A DNA stretch of 64,000 nucleotides from AP-15 sp963716115. Its GTDB lineage: Bacteria; Pseudomonadota; Alphaproteobacteria; ATCC43930; CGMCC-115725. Made by a program: the position numbers and the translations under genes. Shown piece by piece: positions 35,330-44,700 of this stretch (position 1 is the stretch's first letter; each line of letters begins with the position of its first letter). Under the pieces are notes generated by a model that was given only the letters and a program-made list of their open reading frames with translations, was not told the DNA's origin and did not search any database. The stretch lies in contig CAVQSZ010000032.1 in NCBI GenBank assembly GCA_963716115.1, positions 99,524 to 163,523 on the forward strand, given 5' to 3'.

Positions 35330-36169
35330 ATGATGGACGGCTCGGCAGTCGCGGATCTGAAAGTCGTCATGGCGCCGCTCAACTTCCTCGCGCCGATGGC
35401 GGAGAGGCCGGTGTCCTACAATTACGCGCCGCCGCCGGGGACGCCGCTGCGCACCGGCCGGAATGTCGAGCATCGGGTGCCGATCCGCGACGCGCGGCCG
35501 ATCGTCGACCGGCTGTCGCTCGACAAGGAGGGTTTCGTGCTGCTGCGGCGCCGAACCGAAGTGGCCGATTTCTACGACGAGGACGAGATCGCCCGGGTCT
35601 ACTACCCCGAATGCGAGCGGGTGATCAAAGAGGCGACCGGGGCGGCGCGGGTGGTGGCGTTCGACCACATCGTGCGCAACGCCGCGATGTCGGCGAAGGA
35701 CAATGCGATCAAAATGCCGGCCAAGCGCCTGCACAACGACTACACCGCCTGGTCGTCGCCGCAGCGGGTGCGCGACCTGATGGGCGATCAGGCCGATACG
35801 CTGCTGCGCAACCGCTTTGCGATCGTCAATCTGTGGCGGCCGATCCGCGGGCCGCTGTTGGATTCGCCGCTGGCGCTGTGCGACGCGCAGAGCCTCGAGG
35901 AAGAGAATTTGATCGCCAGCGACCTCAAATACCCGGACCGCACCGGCGAGACCTATTCGATCACCTACAACCCGAGCCAGCGCTATTATTACTTCCCGAG
36001 GATGCAGGCCGACGAGGCGGTGCTGATCCGCTGCTTCAATTCGAAGCCCGAAGGCGCGCATCGGTTTTCCGCGCACACCGGCTTCGACGATCCCGAGACG
36101 CCGCCCGACGCGCCGCCGCGCGAGAGCCTCGAGGTGCGCACCCTGGTCTTCTTCCCACCCGGCGCCTGA
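35330..36169 (+). CDS. CmcJ/NvfI-family oxygenase-like protein
   Basis: A 279-residue protein matching the CmcJ/NvfI group. LNFLAPMAERPVSYNYAPPP is the N-terminal signature, VVAFDHIVRN and RLHNDYTAWSSPQRVRDLM hold a His-x-Asp pair that could bind iron, and SITYNPSQRYYYFPRMQADE with AHRFSAHTGFDDPE supplies another His. Relatives take part in cephamycin and meroterpenoid hydroxylation, but the bacterial reaction is usually unknown. GGAGG precedes a double ATG (35330/35333). It stands alone between decayed genes and ribF. Confidence 0.85.
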   Translation: MMDGSAVADLKVVMAPLNFLAPMAERPVSYNYAPPPGTPLRTGRNVEHRVPIRDARPIVDRLSLDKEGFVLLRRRTEVADFYDEDEIARVYYPECERVIKEATGAARVVAFDHIVRNAAMSAKDNAIKMPAKRLHNDYTAWSSPQRVRDLMGDQADTLLRNRFAIVNLWRPIRGPLLDSPLALCDAQSLEEENLIASDLKYPDRTGETYSITYNPSQRYYYFPRMQADEAVLIRCFNSKPEGAHRFSAHTGFDDPETPPDAPPRESLEVRTLVFFPPGA

Positions 36170-36318
36170 CGCCTTCCTCCGCCGCGCCCGGCCGGCGGCC
36201 GAGCGTCGTCGAGCCGCCGATTTCCGCCCGCGCGCGTGTCCCGCTATCCTCGCCGCGCCGGTCGGGCTATTTTCGCCGCGCCCGCCATTCGCGAAGCCTT
36301 GCCCGCGCCCCGCACCCC

Positions 36319-37281
36319 GTGATCCGCGTCATCAGACACCCCGGCCCGACCTCGAGCCATCCGCGCGGCGCGGTGCTGGCGATGGGCAATTTCGACGGCC
36401 TGCATCGCGGCCATGCGATCCTGATCGGCAGGGCGCGCGAGCTCGCGCTGGCCGAGGGCCGCCCGGCCGCGGTGCTGACCTTCGAGCCGCATCCGCGCAG
36501 CGTGCTGTTCCCGACGGCCGAGCCCTTCCGCCTGACGCCGTTCCGGGTCAAGGAGCGCGAACTGGCGCGGCTCGGCATCGACCTCTTATTCGTTCAGCAT
36601 TTCGATCTCGGCTTTGCCGCCAAGAGCGCCGAAGACTTCATCGCCGAAATCATCGTCGGGAAGATCGGCGCCGCCCATGTGGTCGTCGGCTGGGACTGCA
36701 CCTTCGGCAACCGGCGCCGCGGGACGCCGGAGGTGCTGCGCGCCGCCGGCCCCGGGCGCGGCTTTGGCGTCACCGTGCTCGACCCGGTCCGCGGGGCCGA
36801 CGCGACGGTTTATTCCTCGACCCAGATCCGCGAGCTGCTGAAGGCGGGCAGGCCGCGCGAGGCGGCGGTCCTGCTCGGCCGCTTCTGGGAGATCGACGGA
36901 CGTGTGGCGACCGGCGACCGGCGCGGCCGCACGATCGGCTTTCCGACCGCCAATCTCGGCCTCGGCGATTATCTGCGCCCGGCCTTCGGGGTCTACGCGG
37001 TGCGCGTGTCGGGCGACGGCGCCGACGACCCGCTCGCCGGCCGCACCCTCGACGGGGTCGCCAATCTCGGCCTGCGCCCGACCGTCGGCGGTCTGGTCCC
37101 GCGGCTCGAAGCGCACCTCTTCGACACCGATATCGACCTCTACGGCCGCCATCTGCGGGTGGCGCTCGTCGATTTCATCCGCCCGGAGCAGAAATTCTCC
37201 GGGCTCGACGCGTTGCGCGCGCAGATCGCCGCCGACGCGGAGCGCGCCCGCGCGATCCTCGCCGCGGCCCCGCCGGGTTAG
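36319..37281 (+). CDS. ribF: Bifunctional riboflavin kinase/FMN adenylyltransferase
   Basis: A 320-residue RibF. The N-terminal adenylyltransferase has AMGNFDGLHRGHAILI with the nucleotide-binding HxGH-like motif, LTFEPHPRSVLFP, and VVGWDCTFGNRRRGTPEVL. The C-terminal kinase has RGRTIGFPTANLGL and GVANLGLRPTVGG, ending with HLRVALVDFIRPEQKFSGLDAL. It makes FMN and then FAD. GTG 36319 is the likely start. The frame continues upstream only by chance. It converges with the peroxiredoxin gene with no gap. Confidence 0.95.
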   Translation: MIRVIRHPGPTSSHPRGAVLAMGNFDGLHRGHAILIGRARELALAEGRPAAVLTFEPHPRSVLFPTAEPFRLTPFRVKERELARLGIDLLFVQHFDLGFAAKSAEDFIAEIIVGKIGAAHVVVGWDCTFGNRRRGTPEVLRAAGPGRGFGVTVLDPVRGADATVYSSTQIRELLKAGRPREAAVLLGRFWEIDGRVATGDRRGRTIGFPTANLGLGDYLRPAFGVYAVRVSGDGADDPLAGRTLDGVANLGLRPTVGGLVPRLEAHLFDTDIDLYGRHLRVALVDFIRPEQKFSGLDALRAQIAADAERARAILAAAPPG

Positions 37282-37767
37282 CTACAGCGCCTTCAGCATC
37301 GCCTCGGCGCCGGAGACGTCGACCTGGCCCGGCTGCGGCTCGACCGCGAGCGACTTGACCACGCCGTCGTCGACCAGCATCGAATAGCGCTTGGAGCGGA
37401 CGCCGAGGCCGCCCTTCGAGAGGTCGAGCTCGAGCCCGAGCGCGCGGGCGAGCTCGCCGCTGCCGTCGGCCAGCATGTGCACCTTGCCTTCGGCCTTCTG
37501 GTCCTTGCCCCAGGCGGTCAGGACAAAGGCGTCGTTGACCGCGACGCAGGCGACCTCGTCGACGCCCTTGGCCTTGATGTCGGCCGCCTTGTCGACAAAG
37601 CCCGGCAGATGGCGCTGCGAGCAGGCCGGGGTAAAGGCGCCGGGGACCGCGAACAGCGCCACCTTCCGGCCGTGGAAGAACGCGTCGGTGGTGATTTCCT
37701 GCACCCCCTCCGGGGTCATGTGCTTCAGCGTCACCGTGGGCAGCCTGTCGCCGACCTTGATCGTCAT
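37282..37767 (-). CDS. Peroxiredoxin, Prx5 type
   Basis: A 161-residue thiol peroxidase. VPGAFTPACSQRHLPGF holds the peroxidatic Cys49, and EVACVAVNDAFVLTAWGKDQ is the next conserved block with a second Cys that could resolve it. The C-terminus has SKRYSMLVDDGVVKSLAVEP. It reduces hydrogen peroxide and alkyl hydroperoxides using thioredoxin- or glutaredoxin-type donors. The start at 37767 follows GGAGGGA. It ends at the ribF stop in opposite orientation. Confidence 0.95.
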   Translation of the reverse strand: MTIKVGDRLPTVTLKHMTPEGVQEITTDAFFHGRKVALFAVPGAFTPACSQRHLPGFVDKAADIKAKGVDEVACVAVNDAFVLTAWGKDQKAEGKVHMLADGSGELARALGLELDLSKGGLGVRSKRYSMLVDDGVVKSLAVEPQPGQVDVSGAEAMLKAL

Positions 37768-37916
37768 CGCCTGTCCCTCCAATGCTGCGCGGACTTGATC
37801 GCGCAGCGATAGCACAGGGCCGCGCGCGCGGCAAAGGGCGCGGCTTTTTGTGCCCGGCGGGGGGCCGGAAATCCTGTATGATCGGCGCGGGAAAGGCTTC
37901 GGATCGAGGGAGCGCG

Positions 37917-38486
37917 ATGGAGGACAAGGTCAGCACGCTCGCCGGCCAGCTCCTGGTGGCGATGCCGCAGATGCTGGATCAGCGCTTCGCCCGCTCGGTC
38001 GTCTATCTGTGCGCGCACAGCGGCGACGCCGGGGCCATGGGCCTCGTCGTCAACAAGCTCCTGGGCTCGCTGACGATGGGCGAGCTGTTCGGGCAGCTCG
38101 ACATCGAGCCGGGCCCGATCGCCGGCGGCCGCCCGGTCCATTTCGGCGGCCCGGTCGAGGCCGGCCGCGGCTTTGTGCTGCACACCGCCGACTACCGCGA
38201 GGACGCGACCCTGATCGTCGACGGCAACATCGCGATGACGGCGACGCTCGATATCCTGCGCGCCATCGGCAAGGGGCAGGGACCGCGCCAGAGCCTCTTC
38301 GCGCTGGGCTACGCCGGCTGGGCGCCGGGCCAGCTCGACGCCGAGATCCAGGCCAATGGCTGGCTGTCGGTGGCGGCCGATGACGGGCTGGTGTTCGACC
38401 TCGACGACCAGGGCAAATGGCGCCGCGCTCTGGCCAAGATCGGGATCGACCTGTCGATGCTGTCGAGCGAGGTCGGAAGGGCCTGA
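37917..38486 (+). CDS. yqgE: YqgE/AlgH family protein
   Basis: A 189-residue protein beginning STLAGQLLVAMPQMLDQRFARSVVYLCAHS, the AlgH signature. GAMGLVVNKLL, VHFGGPVEAGRGFVLHT and LFALGYAGWAPGQLDAEI follow. The biochemical role of the family is not settled. The start ATG 37917 is followed at once by the conserved N-terminus. It converges with COQ9. Confidence 0.93.
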   Translation: MEDKVSTLAGQLLVAMPQMLDQRFARSVVYLCAHSGDAGAMGLVVNKLLGSLTMGELFGQLDIEPGPIAGGRPVHFGGPVEAGRGFVLHTADYREDATLIVDGNIAMTATLDILRAIGKGQGPRQSLFALGYAGWAPGQLDAEIQANGWLSVAADDGLVFDLDDQGKWRRALAKIGIDLSMLSSEVGRA

Positions 38487-38499
38487 GCCGGGGGGCGGC

Positions 38500-39138
38500 T
38501 CAGCGCAGCGGGCGAAGCAGGCGCAAGGGGTTCGGCAGGCGGTCGATGGCGGCGGCGAGATCGCGGCGCGCGCGCCCGATGCGGGCGACATCGGCGAGGC
38601 GCTTGTCGACAAAGGCGCGGGTGTCGGCAAAGCCCGGCGAGCGGTCCTCGAGCCAATAGAGCACGGTGGCGGCGTAGATCGCCGCCAAGGTCAGGCGCTT
38701 TGAATAAAAGCTGAAATCGGTGGCGGCGTCGCCGGCGGCGTACCAGACGCCGTCGACGGTCTCGTAGAGCAGCCGCACCGCGAGCGGCGCATTCTGCGGC
38801 AGGGCGAGGACGGCGAGCGCACGGCGCACCGCCTCGCGCCACGGGGCGATGATGTCGAGGCGCGCGCCGATCGCCAGCGCGACGCGTTCGGAGACGCGCA
38901 GCGGCTCGAGCGGCAGGGTCTCGAGGCGATCGAGCATGCGGTGGTCGGCCCAGCGGCTGAAGCCGGCGACGAGATCGGCGGGGCCGCCGGGAAACAGCGC
39001 CGCCGCCTCGTCGAAGGACGCGCCGATCCGTCGCGCCGCCGCGCGCAAGGCCGGCCGCGACCAGCCGTCGAACGCGGCGTCGGGCAGCATCGCCTCGATC
39101 AGCGCGGCCCGCCGGCGCTCGGCGAGCGGGCTCTTCAT
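38500..39138 (-). CDS. COQ9 family protein
   Basis: A 212-residue helical protein of the COQ9 (RpsU-divergently transcribed) family: a TetR-like N-terminal helical part (ALIEAMLPDAAFDGWSRPALRAAARRIG), then DRLETLPLEPLRVSERVALAIGARL and a C-terminal lipid-binding region (ETVDGVWYAAGDAATDFSFYSKRLTLAAIY). It supports ubiquinone biosynthesis by presenting lipid substrates to COQ7-type enzymes. Its ATG overlaps the def stop by four bases. Divergence from rpsU across def agrees with the family name. Confidence 0.9.
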   Translation of the reverse strand: MKSPLAERRRAALIEAMLPDAAFDGWSRPALRAAARRIGASFDEAAALFPGGPADLVAGFSRWADHRMLDRLETLPLEPLRVSERVALAIGARLDIIAPWREAVRRALAVLALPQNAPLAVRLLYETVDGVWYAAGDAATDFSFYSKRLTLAAIYAATVLYWLEDRSPGFADTRAFVDKRLADVARIGRARRDLAAAIDRLPNPLRLLRPLR

Positions 39139-39698
39139 GCCGCCGTCCGCTCGGCGAGAAACGCCGCCAGGTCAATCGGATAGCGCTGCAATTCCTCGGC
39201 GAAGACGAGCAGCCGATGGTCGGTCATCCGCTGCGGGTAGAGGATGCCGTCGAGGTGGTCGCACTCGTGCTGGACGACGCGCGCGTGAAACCCCTCGACC
39301 TCGCGCTCGATCGCCTCGCCGGCAAGCCCCGCCGCACGGTAGCGGATGCGCAGATGCCGGGGCACGACGCCGCGCAGGCCAGGGACCGACAGGCAGCCCT
39401 CCCAGCCGAGCGCGCGCTCGCGGCCGACGAGCTCGACGACCGGATTGATCAGCACGGTCAAATCCTCGGCGGTATCGCCCGCCATCTCGGTCAGCCGCTC
39501 CTCCGGGACGCGAAAGACGACGATCCGATGCGGCTGGTGGACCTGCGGCGCGGCGAGGCCGGCGCCGTCGGCGTCCTCCATCGTCTCGACCATGTCGGCG
39601 ACGAGCCGGGCGACCCACGGCGCCTTTGGGTCGTCGACGACGGCGGCCGGCGCGCGCAGCGCCGGGTGCCCCATGCGGGCGATCTTCAATAGAGCCAT
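39135..39698 (-). CDS. def: Peptide deformylase
   Basis: A 187-residue metalloenzyme with all three motifs: GAGLAAPQV, EGCLSVPG with the metal Cys, and QHECDHLDG with metal His residues and the catalytic Glu. It removes formyl from nascent N-terminal Met. The start at 39698 gives MALLKIARMGHPALR, the normal N-terminus. It is translated just before COQ9 (ATGA overlap). rpsU is divergent. Confidence 0.95.
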   Translation of the reverse strand: MALLKIARMGHPALRAPAAVVDDPKAPWVARLVADMVETMEDADGAGLAAPQVHQPHRIVVFRVPEERLTEMAGDTAEDLTVLINPVVELVGRERALGWEGCLSVPGLRGVVPRHLRIRYRAAGLAGEAIEREVEGFHARVVQHECDHLDGILYPQRMTDHRLLVFAEELQRYPIDLAAFLAERTAA

Positions 39699-39810
39699 GA
39701 AGGGAATATGTGGTTCCCGGCGATCACGGTAAAGCGCCCGCTTCACAGCCGCCGGGCGGAATGATAGGGTGGCGCGCGTAAGTTTTGCCCAACCGGTCCA
39801 AGGAGCGCCC

Positions 39811-40014
39811 GTGCAAGTCCTCGTCCGCGACAACAACGTCGATCAGGCCCTGCGGGCCTTGAAGAAAAAAATGCAGCGCGAGGGCGTGTTCCGCGAAATG
39901 AAGCTGCGCCGCAGCTATGAGAAGCCGTCCGAGCGGCGGGCGCGCGAGCGGGCCGAAGCCGTTCGCCGCTACCGCAAGCTGCTGCGCAAGCGGATGGAGC
40001 GCGAAGGCTACTGA
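39811..40014 (+). CDS. rpsU: 30S ribosomal protein S21
   Basis: A 67-residue basic protein: VLVRDNNVDQALRALKKKMQ, REGVFREMKLRRSYEKPSER, then a basic tail. It belongs to the small ribosomal subunit and helps mRNA pairing at initiation. The start is GTG 39811 with AAGGAG eight bases before, and an upstream ATG at 39769 is not needed. The stop lies inside a 15-bp tandem duplication. Confidence 0.96.
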   Translation: MQVLVRDNNVDQALRALKKKMQREGVFREMKLRRSYEKPSERRARERAEAVRRYRKLLRKRMEREGY

Positions 40015-40031
40015 CCCGAAGGCTACTGACC
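40002..40031. repeat. 15-bp tandem duplication across the rpsU stop
   Basis: CGAAGGCTACTGACC occurs twice back to back; the first copy contains the rpsU stop codon (TGA 40012-40014). The protein is unaffected. Confidence 0.85.
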
Positions 40032-40057
40032 CGGCGGCCCGGCAGGCCGGCATTCGT

Positions 40058-40759
40058 CTAATAGCGGCGCAGCAGCCCGACCAGGCGGCCCTGCACCTTG
40101 ACCCGGTCGGGGCCGAAGATGCGCGTCTCATAGGCCTTGTTGGCCGCTTCGAGGGCGATCGAATCGCCGCGCCGGCGCAGCCGCTTCAAGGTGGCCTCCT
40201 CGTTGTCGATCAAGGCGACGACCACCGCGCCGTTCTCCGCGGTCTCGCCGCGCTGGATGATCACGGTGTCGCCGTCGAGGATGCCGGCCTCGACCATGCT
40301 GTCGCCGGCGACTTCGAGCGCGTAATGGTCGCCGCCCTTGCCGAGCAGGCTCCCCGGCACGCCGACCGTGGTGTTCTGGTCGCGCAACGCCTCGATCGGG
40401 GTGCCGGCGGCGATCCGGCCGTAGAGCGGCAGGTCGACCGCCTCGGTGTCGGGGGCGACCGGCGCGCCCGGCAGCGCGCCGTGAAAATCGCCGCGAATCA
40501 CGGTCGGCGAGAAACGGCCGCGCTCGGCCGTCCCGACCGCGCTCTCCTCGGGCAATTTGACGACCTCCAGCGCGCGGGCGCGGTGCGGCAGCCTTCTGAT
40601 GAAGCCGCGCTCCTCAAGCCCGCTGACGAGCCGGTGGATGCCGGATTTGGACCTCAGGTTGAGCGCGTCCTTCATCTCGTCGAAGGAGGGCGAGATCCCG
40701 GTCGCGGTCAGCCGCTGATTGATGTAGAGCAGCAATTCCCGCTGCTTTCTGGTCAGCAT
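40058..40759 (-). CDS. lexA: SOS repressor LexA
   Basis: A 233-residue LexA. The N-terminal winged helix (MLTRKQRELLLYINQRL, SPSFDEMKDALNLRSKSGIHRLV) binds SOS boxes. The hinge holds the Ala-Gly cleavage site in GRIAAGTPIEAL. The peptidase has EVAGDSMVEAGILDGD with the nucleophile Ser and NEEATLKRL with the general-base Lys. RecA filaments trigger self-cleavage. A canonical alphaproteobacterial SOS box stands 48 bp upstream, so autoregulation is expected. It is the last gene after moeA on this strand. Confidence 0.97.
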   Translation of the reverse strand: MLTRKQRELLLYINQRLTATGISPSFDEMKDALNLRSKSGIHRLVSGLEERGFIRRLPHRARALEVVKLPEESAVGTAERGRFSPTVIRGDFHGALPGAPVAPDTEAVDLPLYGRIAAGTPIEALRDQNTTVGVPGSLLGKGGDHYALEVAGDSMVEAGILDGDTVIIQRGETAENGAVVVALIDNEEATLKRLRRRGDSIALEAANKAYETRIFGPDRVKVQGRLVGLLRRY

Positions 40760-40781
40760 GAAACCCCCATGGTGCAGTGCA

Positions 40782-40796
40782 GAACAAAGCCAAAAC
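40782..40796. promoter_or_regulatory. Second, degenerate SOS-box-like site
   Basis: GAAC-N7-AAAC has one mismatch to GAAC-N7-GAAC and lies between the consensus site at 40807 and the lexA start. Two sites before lexA would be normal for tight autoregulation. Confidence 0.35.
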
Positions 40797-40806
40797 GCTG
40801 CACTGC

Positions 40807-40821
40807 GTTCTACTTTGGTTC
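40807..40821. promoter_or_regulatory. LexA binding site (SOS box)
   Basis: GTTC-TACTTTG-GTTC is a perfect GTTC-N7-GTTC, the direct-repeat operator known in Alphaproteobacteria. It lies upstream of lexA on the minus strand. Confidence 0.85.
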
Positions 40822-40856
40822 GCCCGCCGCGTCAAGCGCGGCGTTTGGGGCAAAAA

Positions 40857-42071
40857 TCAGATCGGCAGCGCCCCCGCCGGGAACGGCAGGATCGGCACGA
40901 TCGCCCCGGCCGCAGCGGCGGGAGCCAGCGGCGGACGCACCACAAGGCAATCGGACGCGCCCAAGAGCCGCATCATCGAGCTGTCCTGGACCTCGAACGG
41001 AAAGACCTCGAGCGACCCGTCGGCGGCGCGGGCGAGACGCGAGCGCAGATAATCCTGGCGCCGGTCGTTCTCGGGGAGCGGGGCGCCGAGCCGCGCCGTC
41101 CGCGCCGCCTCGGCCGTGTCGGGGAGGCCGCTCAGCCGGTCGATCGCCGGCTTCAGGAAGAGGAGCGCGCAGACAAAGGTCGACACCGGGTTGCCGGGCA
41201 GCCCCAGCATCGGCGCGCCGCGGTAGCGCCCGAGCATCAGCGGCTTGCCCGGCCGCATCGCGATCTGCCAGAAATCGAGCTCGAGCCCGTCGGCGGCGAG
41301 CGCGTCGCGCACCAGATCGTGGTCGCCGACCGAAACCCCGCCGGTCGTGACCAGAAGGTCGACGCCGCTCGTCGCGGCGGCGATCCGGCGCAATGCCCCG
41401 GCGTCGTCCGGGGCGTTGCCGACCGACACCGCGACCCCGCCGCAGGCGGCGACGAAAGCGGCCAGCGCCAGGCTGTTGGAGCTGACGATCTGGTGCGGCC
41501 CGATCGGGTCGCCCGGCATCACGATCTCGTCGCCGGTCGACAGGATCGCCACCCGCGGCCGGCGATGGACGAAGAGCCACGGACGGTTCATCGCCGCGGC
41601 GACGCCGATGTCGCGCGCCCCCAGTCGCCGACCGGCGCGCAGCAGCACCTCGCCCGCGGCGAAATCGAGCCCCTCGCGCCGGACGTAACGGCCGCGCGGC
41701 GCCGCTTCGAGGATGCGGACCCGGTCGCCCTGCCGCTCCGTATCCTCCTGGATCACGATCGTGTCCGTGCCGGCCGGCAGCGGCGCGCCGGTGAAGATGC
41801 GCGCCGCCTCGCCGGGTCCGACACGCCCGTCGAACCCGGCCCCGGCCGGGATTTCGGCGACGATCCGCAATTCTGCCGGGATCTGCGCCAGATCCGCGGC
41901 GCGCACGGCGTAGCCGTCCATCGCCGAGGCGGCGAAGGGCGGTTGCGTGCGGCGTGCGGCCAGATCCTCGGCCAGCACGCGGCCGAGCCCGTCGGCGAGC
42001 GAGACCTGCTCGGGCGGCAGCGGTTCGAGCGGGGCCAGCACCCGCGCCAGCGCTTCCTCGACCGAAATCAC
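40857..42071 (-). CDS. moeA: Molybdopterin molybdenumtransferase MoeA
   Basis: A 404-residue MoeA. It starts ISVEEALARVLAPLEPLP, contains PPFAASAMDGYAVRAADL, IFTGAPLPAGTDTIVIQED, the MPT-binding STGDEIVMPG and TTGGVSVGDHDLVRDAL, and LGLPGNPVSTFVCALLF. It inserts molybdate into adenylylated molybdopterin, which the molybdenum hydroxylase at 26 kb would need. GTG 42071 overlaps the moaC stop by four bases and has GGGAGG upstream. It is co-transcribed with the fused trpC-moaC gene. Confidence 0.96.
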   Translation of the reverse strand: MISVEEALARVLAPLEPLPPEQVSLADGLGRVLAEDLAARRTQPPFAASAMDGYAVRAADLAQIPAELRIVAEIPAGAGFDGRVGPGEAARIFTGAPLPAGTDTIVIQEDTERQGDRVRILEAAPRGRYVRREGLDFAAGEVLLRAGRRLGARDIGVAAAMNRPWLFVHRRPRVAILSTGDEIVMPGDPIGPHQIVSSNSLALAAFVAACGGVAVSVGNAPDDAGALRRIAAATSGVDLLVTTGGVSVGDHDLVRDALAADGLELDFWQIAMRPGKPLMLGRYRGAPMLGLPGNPVSTFVCALLFLKPAIDRLSGLPDTAEAARTARLGAPLPENDRRQDYLRSRLARAADGSLEVFPFEVQDSSMMRLLGASDCLVVRPPLAPAAAAGAIVPILPFPAGALPI

Positions 42072-43333
42072 GATTGGGCCTCCCAGCTCCCGGACTTGCC
42101 GCCCGATTTGCGCAACAGGCGCAAATCGGCGACGACCATCCCGCGGTCGACGGATTTGCACATGTCGTAGACGGTCAGCGCCGCGACGCTGGCCGCCGTC
42201 AGCGCCTCCATCTCGACCCCGGTGCGGCCATGCAGCCGGCAGGTCGCGGTGATCTCCACCGCCGAACCCTCGGGGAGGCAGACGAGGTCGACCTCGACCG
42301 AGGTCAGCGCCAGCGGATGGCACAGCGGGATCAGCTCGGCGGTGCGCTTGGCGGCCATGATGCCGGCGAGCCGGGCGACCTGCAGCACGTCGCCCTTGGC
42401 GAGATCGCCCGCGCGGATGCGATCGAGCGTCTGCGGCCGCATCAGGACGCGCGCGCCGGCGACCGCCACCCGGTCGGTCTCGGCCTTGTCCGAAACGTCG
42501 ACCATCCGCGCCCGGCCGGCGGCGTCGAGATGGGTGAATTCGGGCAGGCGCAGCAGCCGGCGCACGGCGGCGGCGACATCGGGCTCGCGCATCAGGGTCT
42601 CGCCGACCAGAAAGCAGCGCGCGCCGGCGGCGGCGAGGCGGTCGAGGTCGGCGGGGCCGCGGATTCCGCTTTCGGCGACGACGATGTGGTCCGCCGGCAC
42701 GAGCGGGGCCAGCGCCTCGGCCGTGCCGAGATCGACGGTCAAGGTCTTCAGGTTGCGGCTGTTGATGCCGATCAGCCGCGCGTCGAGCGAGAGCGCGCGG
42801 TCGAGCTCGGCGCGGTCGTGGACCTCGACCAGCGCGTCGAGGCCGAGCTCGGCGGCGGCGGCGGCCAGCTCGCGCGCCATCGGGTCGGACAGCGCCGCCA
42901 TGATCAGCAGCACGCAGTCGGCGCCGATCCGGCGGCTTTCGAGGATTTGGTAGGGGTCGAGGATGAAATCCTTGCGCAATACCGGCAGCCCGGCCGCGCC
43001 CCGCGCCGCCGCCAGATGCTCGTCGGCGCCCTGGAAATAGGGCGCGTCGGTCAGCACCGAGAGACAGGCCGCACCACCCGCCTCATAGGCGCGGGCGAGG
43101 GTCGCCGGGTCGAAATCGGCGCGGATCAGCCCGGCGCTGGGCGATGCCTTCTTGATCTCGGCGATCAGCCCCCGGCGGCCTTCGCCGAGACGGCGTTCGA
43201 GCGCCGCGGCGAAGGGCCGGACCGGCGGCGCCTCGGCCAGCCCCGCGCGCAGCGCGGCCTCGGGCAGCGCCGCCTTGCGCCGCGCGATTTCGGCGCGCTT
43301 GTCGGCGCAGATGCGGTCGAGGATATCGCTCAC
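42068..43333 (-). CDS. trpC-moaC: TrpC-MoaC fusion: indole-3-glycerol-phosphate synthase plus cyclic pyranopterin monophosphate synthase
   Basis: One uninterrupted frame of 421 residues. Residues 1 to about 262 are TrpC: ILDRICADKRAEIARRK, GLIAEIKKASPSAGLI, VLRKDFILDPYQILESRRIG, NSRNLKTLTVD, VVAESGI and CFLVGETLM. Residues from about 264 are MoaC: EFTHLDAAGRARMVDVSDK, AKRTAELIPLCHPLALTSVE and TGVEMEALTAASVAALTVYD, with a KSVDRGM end. The two normally occur as separate adjacent genes in relatives. Here the last TrpC helix (VRRLLRLP) joins MoaC with no stop or new start. Translation starts at GTG 43333. It makes indole-glycerol phosphate for Trp and cPMP for molybdenum cofactor. A small deletion in the assembly could mimic the fusion. 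Confidence 0.88.
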   Translation of the reverse strand: MSDILDRICADKRAEIARRKAALPEAALRAGLAEAPPVRPFAAALERRLGEGRRGLIAEIKKASPSAGLIRADFDPATLARAYEAGGAACLSVLTDAPYFQGADEHLAAARGAAGLPVLRKDFILDPYQILESRRIGADCVLLIMAALSDPMARELAAAAAELGLDALVEVHDRAELDRALSLDARLIGINSRNLKTLTVDLGTAEALAPLVPADHIVVAESGIRGPADLDRLAAAGARCFLVGETLMREPDVAAAVRRLLRLPEFTHLDAAGRARMVDVSDKAETDRVAVAGARVLMRPQTLDRIRAGDLAKGDVLQVARLAGIMAAKRTAELIPLCHPLALTSVEVDLVCLPEGSAVEITATCRLHGRTGVEMEALTAASVAALTVYDMCKSVDRGMVVADLRLLRKSGGKSGSWEAQS

Positions 43334-43366
43334 GCCGCGGCCCCCGGTGCGTTAGTGCGGGCGTCC

Positions 43367-43457
43367 GTCATCACCGGGCTCGACCCGGTGATCCCGACCG
43401 TTCCCCGCGCCGCCGGCGGGAGGCGGGGGATGGCCGGCTCGGAGGCCGGCCATGACG
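43367..43457. repeat. Palindromic repeat pair between trpD and trpC
   Basis: TCATCACCGGGCTCGACCCG with its GGTGATC complement, and GATGGCCGGCTCGGAGGCCG followed by GCCATGACG, form two hairpins. They separate trpD from trpC within what is normally a tight operon. Confidence 0.75.
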
Positions 43458-43520
43458 ATCTATGTCGGTATTCGTCGTAGCGATGTGTCGCTGAACCGGG
43501 CGACGGTGGAAAGGTGGCCA

Positions 43521-44549
<1,029 letters not shown>

Positions 44550-44663
44550 GCCGCCCTTTCCAGATTGTCGATGAGCTTCATTCCGGCGCCCGCGCGTGGC
44601 AAAGCACGGTTATATCAGCCTCCGCCATGCGACGGAAACACAACCCGGCGACGCCTGGAGCGG

Positions 44664-44691
44664 TTGACATCAAGACATCATCAGCTTTACG
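44664..44691 (+). promoter_or_regulatory. Candidate vapBC promoter
   Basis: A perfect TTGACA -35 at 44664 and TTTACG at 44686 with 16-bp spacing lie 10 bp before the vapB ATG. GACATCA occurs twice eight bases apart between 44667 and 44681 and may be the antitoxin's operator. Confidence 0.5.
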
Positions 44692-44700
44692 CTTTGATGC

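Noticed and set aside
40760..40856. A riboswitch before moeA or lexA
   Set aside because: The gap is under 100 bp and is explained by the two LexA sites and the lexA promoter. No conserved aptamer core was seen.
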